A DNA stretch of 64,000 nucleotides from Bradyrhizobium semiaridum (GTDB taxonomy: Bacteria > Pseudomonadota > Alphaproteobacteria > Rhizobiales > Xanthobacteraceae), in contig NZ_JAGKJJ010000010.1 of the NCBI RefSeq assembly GCF_020329505.1, positions 124,001 to 188,000 on the forward strand, in the 5' to 3' direction. The position numbers and the translations under genes are program-made. Below the pieces are notes generated by a model. It did no database searches. It worked only from the letters and a program-made list of their open reading frames with translations, and was not told the origin of the DNA. Shown here one piece after another: positions 1-9,302 of this stretch. The stretch's first letter is position 1. Every line of letters starts with the position of its first letter.

Positions 1-1145
1 TGGTCGGCTGCGGCAATATCGGCTCGATCGTCGCCGACCGCGCGCTCGGCCTGCGCATGAAGGTGATCGCGTTCGACCCGTTCCTGTCACCGGAGCGCGC
101 CAAGGATATCGGGGTCGAGAAGGTCGAGCTCGACGACCTGTTCAAGCGCGCCGACTTCATCACGCTGCACACGCCGCTGACCGACAAGACCAGGAACCTG
201 ATCGACGCGGCCGCGATCGCCAAGATGAAGCAGGGCGTGCGCATCATCAATTGCGCCCGCGGCGGCCTGGTCGACGAGCAGGCGCTGGTCGATGCGCTGA
301 ATTCCAAGCATGTCGCCGGTGCTGCCTTCGACGTGTTCGTCGAGGAGCCGGCGACCTCGAACGTGCTGTTCGGCCATCCCAACGTGATCTGCACCCCGCA
401 TCTCGGCGCCTCCACGACCGAAGCGCAGGAGAACGTCGCGCTGCAGGTCGCCGAGCAGATGTCGGATTATCTGCTGTCCGGCGCGATCTCCAACGCGGTC
501 AACTTCCCCTCGATCACCGCGGAAGAGGCGCCGAAGCTGAAGCCGTTCATCGAGCTCGCCGAGAAGCTCGGCTCGTTCGCCGGCCAGCTCACCGAGAGCG
601 GCATCCTCAAGACCCAGATCACCTATGAGGGCCATGTCGCCGAGATGAAGATCAAGGCGATCACCTCGGCGGTGCTGTCCGGCCTGCTGCGGCCGATGCT
701 CGGCGAGGTCAACGTCGTCTCGGCTCCGGTCGTCGCCAAGGAACGCGGCATGGTGGTGGACGAGATCGTCCGCGCGGCGCAGAGCGACTATGAAAGCCTG
801 ATCACGGTCACCGTCACCACCGAGCGGCAGGAGCGTTCGGTGTCCGGTACCGTCTATGCCGACGGCAAGCCGCGCCTCGTCGACATCAAGGGCATCCGCG
901 TCGATGCCGAGTTCGGCAAGACGATGATCTACGTGACCAACGAGGACAAGCCGGGCTTCATCGGCGCGTTCGCGAGCCTGCTCGGCGACGCCAAGATCAA
1001 CATCGCGACCTTCCATCTCGGCCGCGTCAAGCAGGGCGGCGACGCCATCGCGCTGGTCGAGGTCGACGGCACGGTGCCTGCCGAGGTGCTCGCCAAGGTG
1101 CAGGCGCTGCCGCAGGTGAAGCAGGCCAAGACGCTGTCGTTCTGA
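1..1145 (+). CDS. serA: D-3-phosphoglycerate dehydrogenase, 5' end missing
   Basis: Catalyses the first committed step of serine synthesis, 3-phosphoglycerate to 3-phosphohydroxypyruvate, with NAD, in the cytosol. The gene enters from outside the window; about 380 C-terminal codons are visible, read in the frame starting at base 3. The first visible residues, VGCGNIG, are the Rossmann dinucleotide loop. The catalytic Arg lies in NCARGGLVDE, the Glu in FVEEP and the His in TPHLGAS. A substrate-binding intervening domain follows, and the last 70 or so residues (DKPGFIGAFASLLGD onward) form an ACT domain, so this is the long, potentially serine-regulated form. The family is normally about 530 residues, so roughly 150 are outside the window. 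Confidence 0.95.
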   Translation, partial: VGCGNIGSIVADRALGLRMKVIAFDPFLSPERAKDIGVEKVELDDLFKRADFITLHTPLTDKTRNLIDAAAIAKMKQGVRIINCARGGLVDEQALVDALNSKHVAGAAFDVFVEEPATSNVLFGHPNVICTPHLGASTTEAQENVALQVAEQMSDYLLSGAISNAVNFPSITAEEAPKLKPFIELAEKLGSFAGQLTESGILKTQITYEGHVAEMKIKAITSAVLSGLLRPMLGEVNVVSAPVVAKERGMVVDEIVRAAQSDYESLITVTVTTERQERSVSGTVYADGKPRLVDIKGIRVDAEFGKTMIYVTNEDKPGFIGAFASLLGDAKINIATFHLGRVKQGGDAIALVEVDGTVPAEVLAKVQALPQVKQAKTLSF

Positions 1146-1185
1146 TCGCGATGAGCTGGGTTCAACAGGAGCAGTATTGGAAGTG

Positions 1186-1310
1186 CACCTCTCCCTCGGG
1201 AGAGGTCGGCGCGTAGCGCCGGGTGAGGGGGACAGGTCTCCCGTTGGAGCTGTGGTCCGTCACCCGATTTGCTTACGCAAATCGACCTCTCCTCGTCGGG
1301 GAGAGGTGGA
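1186..1310. repeat. Family E palindromic intergenic repeat, copy 1
   Basis: Begins CACCTCTCCCTCGGGAGAGG and ends CTCTCCTCGTCGGGGAGAGG, with GGGTGAGGGGGA in the middle. The same architecture (CTCTCCCC-n-GGGGAGAGG, then GGGTGAGGGGG, then an inverted outer copy) recurs at 4838-4982 and 28785-28955, and in part at 13123-13152, 26445-26560, 48916-48940 and 55577-55727. It lies strictly between genes. Confidence 0.75.
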
Positions 1311-1345
1311 CCGAGCTCGAGGCCACCATCTCGTATCATCCAATA

Positions 1346-1360
1346 TTCCGATCTGCGGAA
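1346..1360. promoter_or_regulatory. Possible operator palindrome upstream of the thiolase
   Basis: TTCCG-ATCTG-CGGAA is a perfect 5+5 palindrome 136 bases before the thiolase start. Spacing and sequence resemble operators of some IclR-family regulators, but no such regulator is in the window, so the assignment is weak. Confidence 0.25.
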
Positions 1361-1495
1361 CAGAACGCCGTCTTCGGACCCGGAGGGGGCGTTTGTCGTT
1401 CGAAGGCCGCTGGTATTCCTGTTGTGCGGGCCGAAATTAGGTGTACGAAGGCGTCAAGACGCGCCACTATCCGGCGATCTCAAAGGGAGAAAACA

Positions 1496-2668
1496 ATGCG
1501 TGAAGCCGTCATCGTTTCCTACGCGCGCACCGGCCTGGCGAAGTCCGGCCGCGGCGGATTCAACATCACCCCGCCGATGTCGCTGGCCGGGCATGCCATC
1601 AAGCACGCCGTCGAGCGCGCCGGCGTCGACAAAGATTATGTCGAGGATTGCTATCTCGGCAATTGCGCGCATGGCGCGCCGAACATCGGCCGGCAGGCGG
1701 CGCTGCTCGCCGGCCTGCCGAAGACCACCGCCGGCGTCTCGGTGAACCGCTTCTGCTCGTCGGGCCTGCAGACCATCGCGATGGCCGCCAACAGCATTCG
1801 TTCCGACGGATCCGACTGCATCGTCGCCGGCGGCGTCGAGAGCATCTCGATCCCCGGCGGCGGCACGCCGAAGGAGTCGATCGATCCCGACCTGCTCAAG
1901 ACCGCGCCCGACATCTTCATGGCGATGATCGACACAGCCGACATCGTCGCCGAGCGCTACAAGGTGTCTCGCGAATATCAGGACGAGTATTCGCTGGAGT
2001 CGCAGCGTCGCATGGCCGCCGCGCAGCAGGCCAACAAGTTCAAGGACGAGATCGTCCCGATGAAGACCAAGATGAAGGTGGTCGACAAGGCAACCAAGGC
2101 CGAGTCGATCGTCGACTACGTGGTCGACCGCGACGAGTGCAACCGTCCCGAAACCACGCTGGAAGGTCTCGCCAAGCTCGAGCCGGTGAAGGGCCCGGGC
2201 AAGTACATCACCGCCGGCAACGCCAGCCAGCTCTCCGACGGCGCTGCCGCCGTGGTGCTGATGGAAGCCAAGGATGCCGAGAAGCGCGGCCTCAACCCGA
2301 TGGGCCGCTTCGTGGCCTGGGCCTCGGCCGGCTGCGAGCCCGACGAGATGGGCATCGGCCCGATCTACGCCGTGCCGAAGCTGCTCAAGCGTCAGGGCCT
2401 GAAGATCGACGATATCGATCTCTGGGAGCTCAACGAGGCCTTCGCCAGCCAGTGCCTCTATTCGCGCGACCAGCTCGGCATTGATCCCGAGAAGTACAAC
2501 GTCAACGGCGGCTCGATCGCGATCGGCCATCCCTTCGGCATGACCGGCGCCCGGCTGACCGGTCACCTGTTGCAGGAAGGCCGCCGCCGCAAGGCCAAGT
2601 GGGGCGTCGTCACCATGTGCATCGGTGGCGGTCAGGGCGGCGCCGGCCTGTTCGAGATCTACAGCTGA
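1496..2668 (+). CDS. Thiolase (acetyl-CoA acyl/acetyltransferase)
   Basis: A 390-residue thiolase, the usual length, which condenses two acyl-CoA molecules or cleaves 3-ketoacyl-CoA. The nucleophile Cys87 is in [11 protein letters not shown], His345 in [12 protein letters not shown] and the second active-site Cys375 in [11 protein letters not shown]. The ATG at 1496 is chosen because AAGGGAGA lies just upstream and the protein then begins [13 protein letters not shown], the normal thiolase N-terminus. It stands alone, with a hairpin terminator right after it. Sequence alone does not separate a degradative 3-ketoacyl-CoA thiolase from a biosynthetic acetoacetyl-CoA thiolase, so no symbol is given. 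Confidence 0.93.
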   Translation: MREAVIVSYARTGLAKSGRGGFNITPPMSLAGHAIKHAVERAGVDKDYVEDCYLGNCAHGAPNIGRQAALLAGLPKTTAGVSVNRFCSSGLQTIAMAANSIRSDGSDCIVAGGVESISIPGGGTPKESIDPDLLKTAPDIFMAMIDTADIVAERYKVSREYQDEYSLESQRRMAAAQQANKFKDEIVPMKTKMKVVDKATKAESIVDYVVDRDECNRPETTLEGLAKLEPVKGPGKYITAGNASQLSDGAAAVVLMEAKDAEKRGLNPMGRFVAWASAGCEPDEMGIGPIYAVPKLLKRQGLKIDDIDLWELNEAFASQCLYSRDQLGIDPEKYNVNGGSIAIGHPFGMTGARLTGHLLQEGRRRKAKWGVVTMCIGGGQGGAGLFEIYS

Positions 2669-2700
2669 GCGCCTGACGGCCCTGATCGGCTGAAGCAGTT

Positions 2701-2731
2701 GCGGCCCGGCGGATCACGCCGGGCCGCTTTT
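2701..2731 (+). terminator. Rho-independent terminator after the thiolase
   Basis: Perfect 11-base arms GCGGCCCGGCG (2701-2711) and CGCCGGGCCGC (2717-2727), a 5-base loop and then TTTT. It starts 33 bases after the thiolase stop. Confidence 0.88.
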
Positions 2732-3050
2732 CATTGTGGACTATGATGCTCCGGCGTGATCAGCATGAGCCGGCATGCGGCGCTCGCCATTGGTGGCGCG
2801 ATCACGGTTGCCATTCCCGCGACACCGGTCACGAAGCCCGACGGGATCGCCGCATTCCAGCGCGGCTGGACGCTGACCAGTAAAGCCATCGCGGCGCCAC
2901 GCGGCGGCCGCGGCGTCGCCTTGCCGGCGCCGCACCGAATCCTCAATCGAACCAGTTCCTTCCTCGCCGCGTCTCACGCACGAGAAGCGGTGCGCCTGCG
3001 CAGCCGGCGCATTCCGACATCTCGCGCGATGCGCACTCCGGAGGGATATC
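2732..3050. other. Non-coding spacer, thiolase terminator to MuiA-like gene
   Basis: About 320 bases. Open frames here on both strands have poor composition, no recognisable motif and no ribosome-binding site. The end, GGAGGGATATC just before 3051, is the ribosome-binding site of the next gene. I see no repeat or promoter I can defend. Confidence 0.5.
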
Positions 3051-4712
3051 ATGCGATTGATTGCCAACTATCTCGTGACCACGAGCCTGGTGCTGGTGAC
3101 GGCGCTGGTCGCAAGCCCGCTGCATGCGGCCGATCTCGATGCGGCGTCGCAGGTCGATGCCGTCACCGTCTATCCCGATGGCGCGAGCGTCACCCGCGTC
3201 ATCACGCTCGACCTGCCAGCCGGCGACAACACGCTTGTCGCCAGGGATTTCCCTGTTGGGCTCGATCCGTCATCGTTGCGGGTGGAAGGCGATGCCGGCG
3301 CGCGGCTCACGATCGGCGCGATCGATGCGCGCCCGCCGCGCCCGGCGCCGCCGGCGAACCTGCCCGAGATCGACAAGCGGATCGAGGCGCTGAAGGATCA
3401 GCGCGAGGATCTGCAAGGCATGATCATCTCGGCCGAGGCGCGGCGCAAATTTGCCGAGCGTTTTGCCGAGGCGTCGCCGGTCGGGCTTGGCGAGAAGGGC
3501 GAGGCGCGTCCGGTGAGCGAGTGGCGCGCTGCGTTCTCCGCGGTCGGCGACGAGGTCGCGACCGCCGACAACGCGATCCGCGAGGCCAAGCGCAAGCAGC
3601 GCGAGCTCGACCGTGAGATCGCGCGGCTCGACGCGGATCGTGCCGCGAGGCCCTCGAGCAAGTTCGAGGTGCGGATCGAGCTTGCCTCCACGGCTGCGAC
3701 CAAAGCGACGCTGCGCGTGACCTATGCGGTGCGCAACGCCCGTTGGACGCCGCTCTACGATGCCCGTCTCGATACCGGCGCCAAGGACCGCAAGCCCGTG
3801 ATCGAGCTGGTGCGCCGCGCCGAGATCACCCAGTCGACCGGCGAGGACTGGTCGAACGTCGCGCTCGCCGTCTCCACCGTGCGCGTCGCCCGCGGCGGCA
3901 ATGCGCCCGATCTCAATTCGCTGCTCGTGCAATATCCGCAAGTGCCGCGGCCGATGGCGGCGGGCCGGGCCTTCGACAGCGTTCAGCAGCGCGCCGTTCC
4001 GCTGGCTCCGGCGCCGGAGCTGGCCGAAAACATGGCCAAGCGCGCCGACGAGCGGGAAGCGGTCGCCGACGCCGGCGCCTTCCAGGCCACCTTCAAGATT
4101 CCCGGCCGCGTCAGCGTCGCCGCCAATGAAGGCGCAAAGAGCCTGCGCATCGCGACGACGACGATCACTCCGGATCTCGCGATCCGCGCGGTCCCGGTGA
4201 TCGATCCGACCGCATTCCTGGAAGCAAGCTTCGTGCAGACCGACGATGCGCCGCTGCTGCCGGGGCTGGTCGCGATCTACCGCGACGGCATCTTCGTCGG
4301 ACGCAGCCGGATGGCGACCGCCGCCAAGGACGAGACCGTGCGGCTCGGCTTCGGCGCCGACGACAAAGTCAAGATCGAGCGCACGGTGCTGAAGCGCAAC
4401 GAAGGGTCCGCCGGCCTGTTCGTGACGACGTCGAAGACCGACGAGCGCGCGTTCAAGACCATCGTGCGTAACGGCCACGACTTCCCGATCAAGGTCGCGA
4501 TCCAGGACCAGCTGCCGGTCAGCGAGACCGAAGACATCGTGGTCGAGATGCTGCCGTCGTCGACGCAGCCGACCACCACCAACGTCCGCGACAAGCGCGG
4601 TGTGCTGGAATGGGCGTTCGAGGCCAAGCCGGGTGATAGCAGAGACATCAATTTCGGCTGGCGGATGCGTTGGCCGAAAGACAAGGGCGTCGTGATGGTC
4701 CCGGCGGGCTGA
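3051..4712 (+). CDS. Exported DUF4139/mucoidy-inhibitor MuiA-type protein
   Basis: A 553-residue protein with an N-terminal signal peptide (hydrophobic residues 8-22, likely cleavage after SPLHA near residue 26). The first domain (about 35-130, starting VDAVTVYPDGASVTR) resembles the DUF4140 N-terminal domain. A charged alpha-helical coiled-coil stretch (about 105-205) follows, then a beta-rich DUF4139 domain to the end, including TYAVRNARWTPLYDARLD. This is the layout of the MuiA family. The biochemical function is unknown; the name comes from a mucoidy phenotype in enteric bacteria. Strong GGAGG precedes the ATG. It is expected to be periplasmic or envelope-associated. Confidence 0.85.
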   Translation: MRLIANYLVTTSLVLVTALVASPLHAADLDAASQVDAVTVYPDGASVTRVITLDLPAGDNTLVARDFPVGLDPSSLRVEGDAGARLTIGAIDARPPRPAPPANLPEIDKRIEALKDQREDLQGMIISAEARRKFAERFAEASPVGLGEKGEARPVSEWRAAFSAVGDEVATADNAIREAKRKQRELDREIARLDADRAARPSSKFEVRIELASTAATKATLRVTYAVRNARWTPLYDARLDTGAKDRKPVIELVRRAEITQSTGEDWSNVALAVSTVRVARGGNAPDLNSLLVQYPQVPRPMAAGRAFDSVQQRAVPLAPAPELAENMAKRADEREAVADAGAFQATFKIPGRVSVAANEGAKSLRIATTTITPDLAIRAVPVIDPTAFLEASFVQTDDAPLLPGLVAIYRDGIFVGRSRMATAAKDETVRLGFGADDKVKIERTVLKRNEGSAGLFVTTSKTDERAFKTIVRNGHDFPIKVAIQDQLPVSETEDIVVEMLPSSTQPTTTNVRDKRGVLEWAFEAKPGDSRDINFGWRMRWPKDKGVVMVPAG

Positions 4713-4738
4713 GCATATGACTTGCGGACGTCACCACA

Positions 4739-4810
4739 CACTCGGTGTCGTCCCGGCCTTTGGGCGATGACAGCGGTGGGTGGGACAAAGCTTCACGCCC
4801 TCTTTGGATG
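4739..4810. repeat. Family C intergenic repeat, copy 1
   Basis: Contains GTGGGTGGGACAAAGCTTCAC, whose reverse complement is found at about 15378-15400, together with the neighbouring TGTCATCGC and CACCGAG blocks. It lies in the 274-base gap between the MuiA-type and phytase-like genes. Confidence 0.6.
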
Positions 4811-4837
4811 ACGGTGATGGAATTGTGCGCGGTGCCT

Positions 4838-4982
4838 TCACCTCGCCCCGCCTGCGGGGAGAGGTCGGATCGCATGAATGCGATCCGGGTGAGGGGGACT
4901 CTCCGCGAGTTCGCTGTCACCGCCTTCGCTGAAGCGGCCCCTCACCCCGACCCTCTCCCCGCGAAGGGCGGGGAGAGGGAGC
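4838..4982. repeat. Family E palindromic intergenic repeat, copy 2
   Basis: Left half CACCTCGCCCCGCCTGCGGG, a GGATCGCATGAATGCGATCC hairpin, then GGGTGAGGGGGACTCTCCGC, and a right half CTCTCCCCGCGAAGGGCGGG. The inner hairpin and flanks are nearly identical to 28785-28865. It abuts the stop codon of the phytase-like gene and could act as its terminator. Confidence 0.75.
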
Positions 4983-4986
4983 ACGC

Positions 4987-6339
4987 TCACTTCGCCTTCA
5001 GGAAATCACTGACCTCGAGCAGCACGAACTCGTCGTCATCGGCCTTGTTGGGGTCGCGGCTCGAGGAGAATGGCAGGTTGTTGTCGTTGCCGACGATGAT
5101 GTGGGTGTCGTCGACACGATCGACGTTCTCGATGGTGAAGAACGGGAAGGCCAGCACGCCGTCATTGAGCGGCTTCTTCGCCTTCTTGTCGGGATCGCGG
5201 ATCTTCATCAGGTCGATATAGGCGATCTTGCGCACCGGCTTGCCGACATTGGCATCGGACAGCTCGATCTTGTAGACGCGCTTGAACTTGGCGAGATCGG
5301 CGAAGCAGTTCTCGCCGCGCTGGCCTTGCGGGCAGGCCTTGTCGGCGATGCCTTCGCCATTGTCGCGCTCGATGACGAGGCCCTGGGTCGGGTCGATCAT
5401 GTTGAAATCGCCGATCGCATTGCCGTTCTGCTCGAACACATATTGCCAATAGCGGCCGGTGAACTTCTCCGCGGCGACATCGAATTCGAGGATGCGCGAG
5501 GCTTCCTTGCCGTCGACCTTCTCCCAGTCCTTCTTCTCGGCATCCCACAGCGGGCCTTCGAGCAGGCCGTAGAGGAACTTGCCGTCCTTGGAGGCGGCAA
5601 AACCCTCATAGCCCTTGGAGCGGCGCAGGTTGACGTTGCTGTAGCTGGCACCGGGCGCGCCGGGCGACTGCACCGCCCAGTGATCCGGCGAGCGCACCGG
5701 CTTGCCGTCGGCGATCGTCTCGAACACGGCGAGGATCTTGCCGGTCTTGTCGGCCTTGAGGATGTAGGGCCCGAACTCGTCGCCGATCCAGAACGTGTCG
5801 CCGATGATCTGGAATCCTTCGGTGTCGAAGTCTGCGCCGGTGAGGTAGCGCTTGGTCGTATCCTCGTGCACGATGCGGAACGGCACTTTCTTGTCGGGAT
5901 CGTGCAGGAAGACGGTCTCCTGGCGCTCGATCTTGCCGCTCGTCCAGTCGATCTTGTGGCGGTTGAGGTACAGCATCGAGTCGGCCGAGTTGTAGCGCGA
6001 GCCCATGCCGTTGTCGGTGATCACCCAGAACGAGCCGTCCGGCATCACCTTGATGCCGGAATGGCCCTGCAGGGGCTGGCCCTTGAACGGGAGCGAGACG
6101 CCGGTCGGCCGCTCGTAGGATTTGCCCATCACGGTGCCGATCGCATCGACGCGCTTGCCGGTGGTGTATTTGCCTGACGTCTTCAGGTCCGCGGGCGCAT
6201 CCGCCGGCGCCTCGATGAAGCTCTCGGCCGGCATCACGGCATGGCCCGCCAGCGTCGCCGGAAATTCGCCTTCGCCTTGCGCGAACGCGCTGGTTGCGAG
6301 CAGGACGGACGCGACGGAGCAGAGCAGTGACAGGCGCAT
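4987..6339 (-). CDS. Exported phytase-like esterase-domain protein
   Basis: A 450-residue protein with a clear signal peptide (MRLSLLCSVASVLLATSAFA, cleavage near residue 20). The mature part reads as one 'phytase-like' beta-propeller domain (PF13449 type): LPFKGQPLQGHSGIKVMPDG, WVITDNGMGSRYNSADS, GDEFGPYILKAD, SKDGKFLYGLLEG and LVIERDNGEG are the characteristic Asp/Glu-rich blade motifs. Members are secreted, probably metal-binding phosphoesterases of poorly known substrate; I do not claim phytate. GGAGGTCACC precedes the ATG. The gene is transcribed alone, with palindromic repeats on its 3' side and the heme cluster upstream in the same direction. Confidence 0.85.
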   Translation of the reverse strand: MRLSLLCSVASVLLATSAFAQGEGEFPATLAGHAVMPAESFIEAPADAPADLKTSGKYTTGKRVDAIGTVMGKSYERPTGVSLPFKGQPLQGHSGIKVMPDGSFWVITDNGMGSRYNSADSMLYLNRHKIDWTSGKIERQETVFLHDPDKKVPFRIVHEDTTKRYLTGADFDTEGFQIIGDTFWIGDEFGPYILKADKTGKILAVFETIADGKPVRSPDHWAVQSPGAPGASYSNVNLRRSKGYEGFAASKDGKFLYGLLEGPLWDAEKKDWEKVDGKEASRILEFDVAAEKFTGRYWQYVFEQNGNAIGDFNMIDPTQGLVIERDNGEGIADKACPQGQRGENCFADLAKFKRVYKIELSDANVGKPVRKIAYIDLMKIRDPDKKAKKPLNDGVLAFPFFTIENVDRVDDTHIIVGNDNNLPFSSSRDPNKADDDEFVLLEVSDFLKAK

Positions 6340-6464
6340 GGTGACCTCCCAATAGAGAAACGATGCGGTGTTCTCCGAGGCGCCTGTTACAGCCGCCTGA
6401 CAGATTTATGAACGGCAGTGTTTGTCGCGGGATAAGGGTTGCGGCGTTAGGTCGCCGTTGCCAT

Positions 6465-7256
6465 TCAAACCGGCCGCATGGTCTGCGGCAGCAGGAACGG
6501 CACGCCTTGGTCGGTGTGCGCGATCACCGCGTCGATCTCGAAGATCTGCCGGATGGTCTCGGCCGTCACCGCCGCTGTACGGTCGCCATCGATGGCGAGC
6601 CGGCCGCGATGCAGCAGCAGGACGCGATCGGCGAACCGCATCGCCAGGTTGAGGTCGTGCAGGATCGCGATCACCGCGGTGCCCTGTGCGGCGCGCCGCC
6701 GCGCCGTCTCGACGAGGTCGATCTGGTGCCGCAGGTCGAGGCTCGATGTCGGCTCGTCCAGCAGCACGAGCCCAGGCCCGTGCCGGGCCTCGCCGCAGGC
6801 GAGCTGCACCAGCACGCGGGCGAAATGCGCGCGCTGCTGTTCGCCGCCGGACAGCGTCGGCAGCTGCCGGAAACGGAACTGCGTCAGCCCGACCTCGTCG
6901 AGCGCGGCCTCCACCAGCCCACGCGCCACGGCCCGCGGACTCTCGCCGGCGCCCATGGTGACGATCTCCTCGACCGTGAACGGGAAGGTGACGTTGACAT
7001 GCTGCGACAGCATCGCGCGGTGCTGCGCCAGCTCGCGCGGCCGATAGGCGTGCAGGTCACGCTGCTTGAGCCGGATCATGCCGCGCGACGGCCGGAGATC
7101 GCCGGACAACATCCGCAGCAAGGTCGATTTGCCGGCACCGTTGGGGCCGACGATCGCGACCATCTCGCCGGCGCTGATCTCGAGCGACACGTCATCGACC
7201 AGCGTCGCGCGGCCGACCGCCATCGACACCGACTGCGCCGCGAGCAGGGCGCTCAT
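6465..7256 (-). CDS. hmuV: Heme ABC importer ATPase HmuV
   Basis: Energises import of heme across the inner membrane. It has 263 residues: Walker A GPNGAGKST (37-45), ABC signature LSGGEQQR, Walker B LVLLDEPTSSLDL and the H-loop ILHDLNL. The start codon overlaps the stop of hmuU by four bases (ATGA), so the two are translationally coupled. It is the last gene of hemP-hmuT-hmuU-hmuV. The heme assignment comes from that context plus the adjacent receptor and heme oxygenase; the ATPase alone would look like any FecCD-linked iron-chelate ATPase. Confidence 0.93.
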   Translation of the reverse strand: MSALLAAQSVSMAVGRATLVDDVSLEISAGEMVAIVGPNGAGKSTLLRMLSGDLRPSRGMIRLKQRDLHAYRPRELAQHRAMLSQHVNVTFPFTVEEIVTMGAGESPRAVARGLVEAALDEVGLTQFRFRQLPTLSGGEQQRAHFARVLVQLACGEARHGPGLVLLDEPTSSLDLRHQIDLVETARRRAAQGTAVIAILHDLNLAMRFADRVLLLHRGRLAIDGDRTAAVTAETIRQIFEIDAVIAHTDQGVPFLLPQTMRPV

Positions 7257-8362
7257 AGCGACACCAGACCGCGCTGGCGCAACAGCATGGCAAGGAAGAA
7301 CGGTGCGCCGATCGCGGCGGTCAAGATGCCGATCGGCATTTCCGCGGGCGCGACGATGGTGCGCGCCACCGTATCGGCACCAACCAGCAGCACGGCGCCT
7401 GATATCGCCGAGGCCGGCAGCAGCAGGCGATGCCCCGGCCCGATCACCAGCCGCAGCAAATGCGGCACCACGATGCCGACGAAGCTGATCACGCCGCAGA
7501 TCGAGACGGCGACGCCGATCATCGCCGATACCAGCACGATCGAGATCCGCTTCAGCTGCTCGACATCCACGCCGCTATGAAATGCCTCGGCCTCGCCGAG
7601 CACCAGCACGTCCAGCCCGCGCGCGACCGAGTGGCAGGCGATCAGAGCAATCACGAGCACAGGTGCCAAGGTCGTCAGCTTGCTCCAGGTCGCGCCGCTC
7701 AGCGAGCCCAGCAGCCAGAAGGTGATGTCGCGGAGCTGGCGGTCGTCGGCGACGAACACCAATAGCCCGATGCCGGCATTGGCGATCGCGGCGAGCGCGA
7801 GGCCGCCGAGCAGGAAGATCGCGATCGAGGTCCGCCCGCCGCGGCTGGCGATGGCGTAGAGGACGATGGTCGTCACCAGCGACCCCGCGAACGCCGCGAC
7901 CGGCAGCAATTGGTGCTGCATGAAATACAGGCTCGCGCCGAAGCGGCTATCGGTGAACACGATCGCGGCCGCCGCGGCAAAGGCGCCGCCCGAGGAGACG
8001 CCGACCAGCGCGGGATCGGCCAGCGGGTTGCGGAACAGGCCCTGCATGATCGCGCCCGACGTCGCGAGCAGCGCGCCGACCATCGCGGCGGCGGCGATCC
8101 GCGGGATGCGGATCGACCACACGACGAGCTGGTCGCGGGCCTGCAGCGGGCCGGCGGTGCCATCGGCCCACAGCCCGAGCGCGGCCGGAAGCCGCGCCAG
8201 CGGAATGCCGGCGGCGCCGACTGTCAGCGCGATCAGTGCGGCGCCGGCGAGCGCGGCGAGCAGGCAGAGGATGGTGAGTGTCGCGGCCGGCCGCAGCGAT
8301 GTGCCGCCGCGGTCTTGATCGGCGCGCGCAGGACGCTCGGCCACCGCGCTCATTGCCGACAA
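7253..8362 (-). CDS. hmuU: Heme ABC importer permease HmuU
   Basis: A 369-residue FecCD-family permease (BtuC fold) with about ten hydrophobic segments. Diagnostic stretches are RIPRIAAAAMVGALLATSGA, FRNPLADPALVGVSSGGAFA and FVGIVVPHLLRLVIGPGHR. It forms a homodimeric channel with HmuV. Its start overlaps the end of hmuT by 13 bases and its stop overlaps hmuV by 4. The first 30 residues are polar and longer than usual, so a later start is possible, although the ATG at 8362 fits the operon overlap. Confidence 0.92.
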   Translation of the reverse strand: MSAMSAVAERPARADQDRGGTSLRPAATLTILCLLAALAGAALIALTVGAAGIPLARLPAALGLWADGTAGPLQARDQLVVWSIRIPRIAAAAMVGALLATSGAIMQGLFRNPLADPALVGVSSGGAFAAAAAIVFTDSRFGASLYFMQHQLLPVAAFAGSLVTTIVLYAIASRGGRTSIAIFLLGGLALAAIANAGIGLLVFVADDRQLRDITFWLLGSLSGATWSKLTTLAPVLVIALIACHSVARGLDVLVLGEAEAFHSGVDVEQLKRISIVLVSAMIGVAVSICGVISFVGIVVPHLLRLVIGPGHRLLLPASAISGAVLLVGADTVARTIVAPAEMPIGILTAAIGAPFFLAMLLRQRGLVSL

Positions 8363-9294
8363 TTCGCGGTCGACGCCGCCGGCCTGAAGCTCTCGGCCTG
8401 CGGTGCCAGCGCCGGATAGAGCCTGATCGAGAGATCGCGCGCGGCGGCGGCGGTGCGCGGCCCGAAGCCGAGCAGATAGAGTCCTTCCATCGAGATGAAG
8501 GCCTTGTTGGCCGCGACCGGCGTCAGCGCAAAGGCCGGATGCGCGAACACCGCATCGGCGTTGGGCGAATCCTTGCCGCGCTCGATCGACAGCACGACGT
8601 CCGGCTTGGCGGCCACGATCGCCTCGTCGTTGACCGGCTTGTAGCCGTCATAGCCGTCGATCGCGTTGATGCCGCCGGCGAGCTGGATGATCTCGTCCGC
8701 CGCGGTCTTGTGGCCCGCCGCGAGGGCGCGGCCATTCACCATCGACATCACGAACATCACGCGCACCGGCTTCGTCACCTTGGCGCGCAATACACGCAAT
8801 TGCGCAAGATCGGCTTCCACCGCGGCGGAGAGGCAGGCGGCGCGCGGATCGGCGCCCATCGCGTGACCGACCAGCCTGATCTTCTCGACCAGCCCAGCCT
8901 CGGAGAACGTCTCGGGCACCAGCACCAGCGGCACCTTGGCCGCTTCGAGCACGTCCATAGTCTCCTTCGGGCCGGAGCCCTGCACCGCCAGCACCAGCGA
9001 CGGGTGGAGGCCGAGCACGCCCTCGGGCGACAGCTGGCGCATGTAGCCGACGTCGGGTTTTTCGCGCAGCGCCGACGGCGGATAGAGGCTGGTCGCATCG
9101 ACGCCGGCGATGCGATCCTCGAAGCCGAGCGCATAGAGGATCTCGGTGATCGCGCCGCCGATCGAGACGATCCGCGCAGGATTGTCGATCACGACGTCGC
9201 GGTCGCGTGCGTCATGCACCGTGATGCCCTCGGCGCTGGCTGTCGCCGCGGGCAGCAGAAGAGCGAGCAGAGCGAGCGTGCGACAAATTGTCAT
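8350..9294 (-). CDS. hmuT: Periplasmic heme-binding protein HmuT
   Basis: A 314-residue solute-binding protein of the BtuF/FhuD type. The signal peptide is MTICRTLALLALLLPAATA. The mature part starts with ITVHDARDRDVVIDNPARIV and contains the family marks GGAITEILYALG and KPDVGYMRQLSPEGVLGLHP. The frame is open far upstream to 9651, but only the ATG at 9294 puts the signal peptide at the N-terminus, so that start is used. It receives heme from the outer-membrane receptor and delivers it to HmuU. It lies 8 bases after hemP in the same operon. Confidence 0.92.
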   Translation of the reverse strand: MTICRTLALLALLLPAATASAEGITVHDARDRDVVIDNPARIVSIGGAITEILYALGFEDRIAGVDATSLYPPSALREKPDVGYMRQLSPEGVLGLHPSLVLAVQGSGPKETMDVLEAAKVPLVLVPETFSEAGLVEKIRLVGHAMGADPRAACLSAAVEADLAQLRVLRAKVTKPVRVMFVMSMVNGRALAAGHKTAADEIIQLAGGINAIDGYDGYKPVNDEAIVAAKPDVVLSIERGKDSPNADAVFAHPAFALTPVAANKAFISMEGLYLLGFGPRTAAAARDLSIRLYPALAPQAESFRPAASTANCRQ

Positions 9295-9302
9295 CGATGC
9301 GG

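Larger units (their letters stand above)
1146..1495. other. Gene-free stretch upstream of the thiolase
   Basis: About 350 bases without a convincing gene. The first part (1186-1310) is a hyphenated palindromic repeat of family E. The second part carries a 5+5 base palindrome (TTCCG, 5 bases, CGGAA at 1346-1360) and ends in the AAGGGAGA ribosome-binding site of the thiolase. The thiolase frame stays open back to 1223, but that extension has no similarity I recognise and no better start, so I do not count it as coding. Confidence 0.6.

Noticed and set aside
2756..3616. 286-codon frame overlapping the start of the MuiA-type gene
   Set aside because: It overlaps a gene with a signal peptide and a good ribosome-binding site; its own sequence is Arg-rich and has no family.
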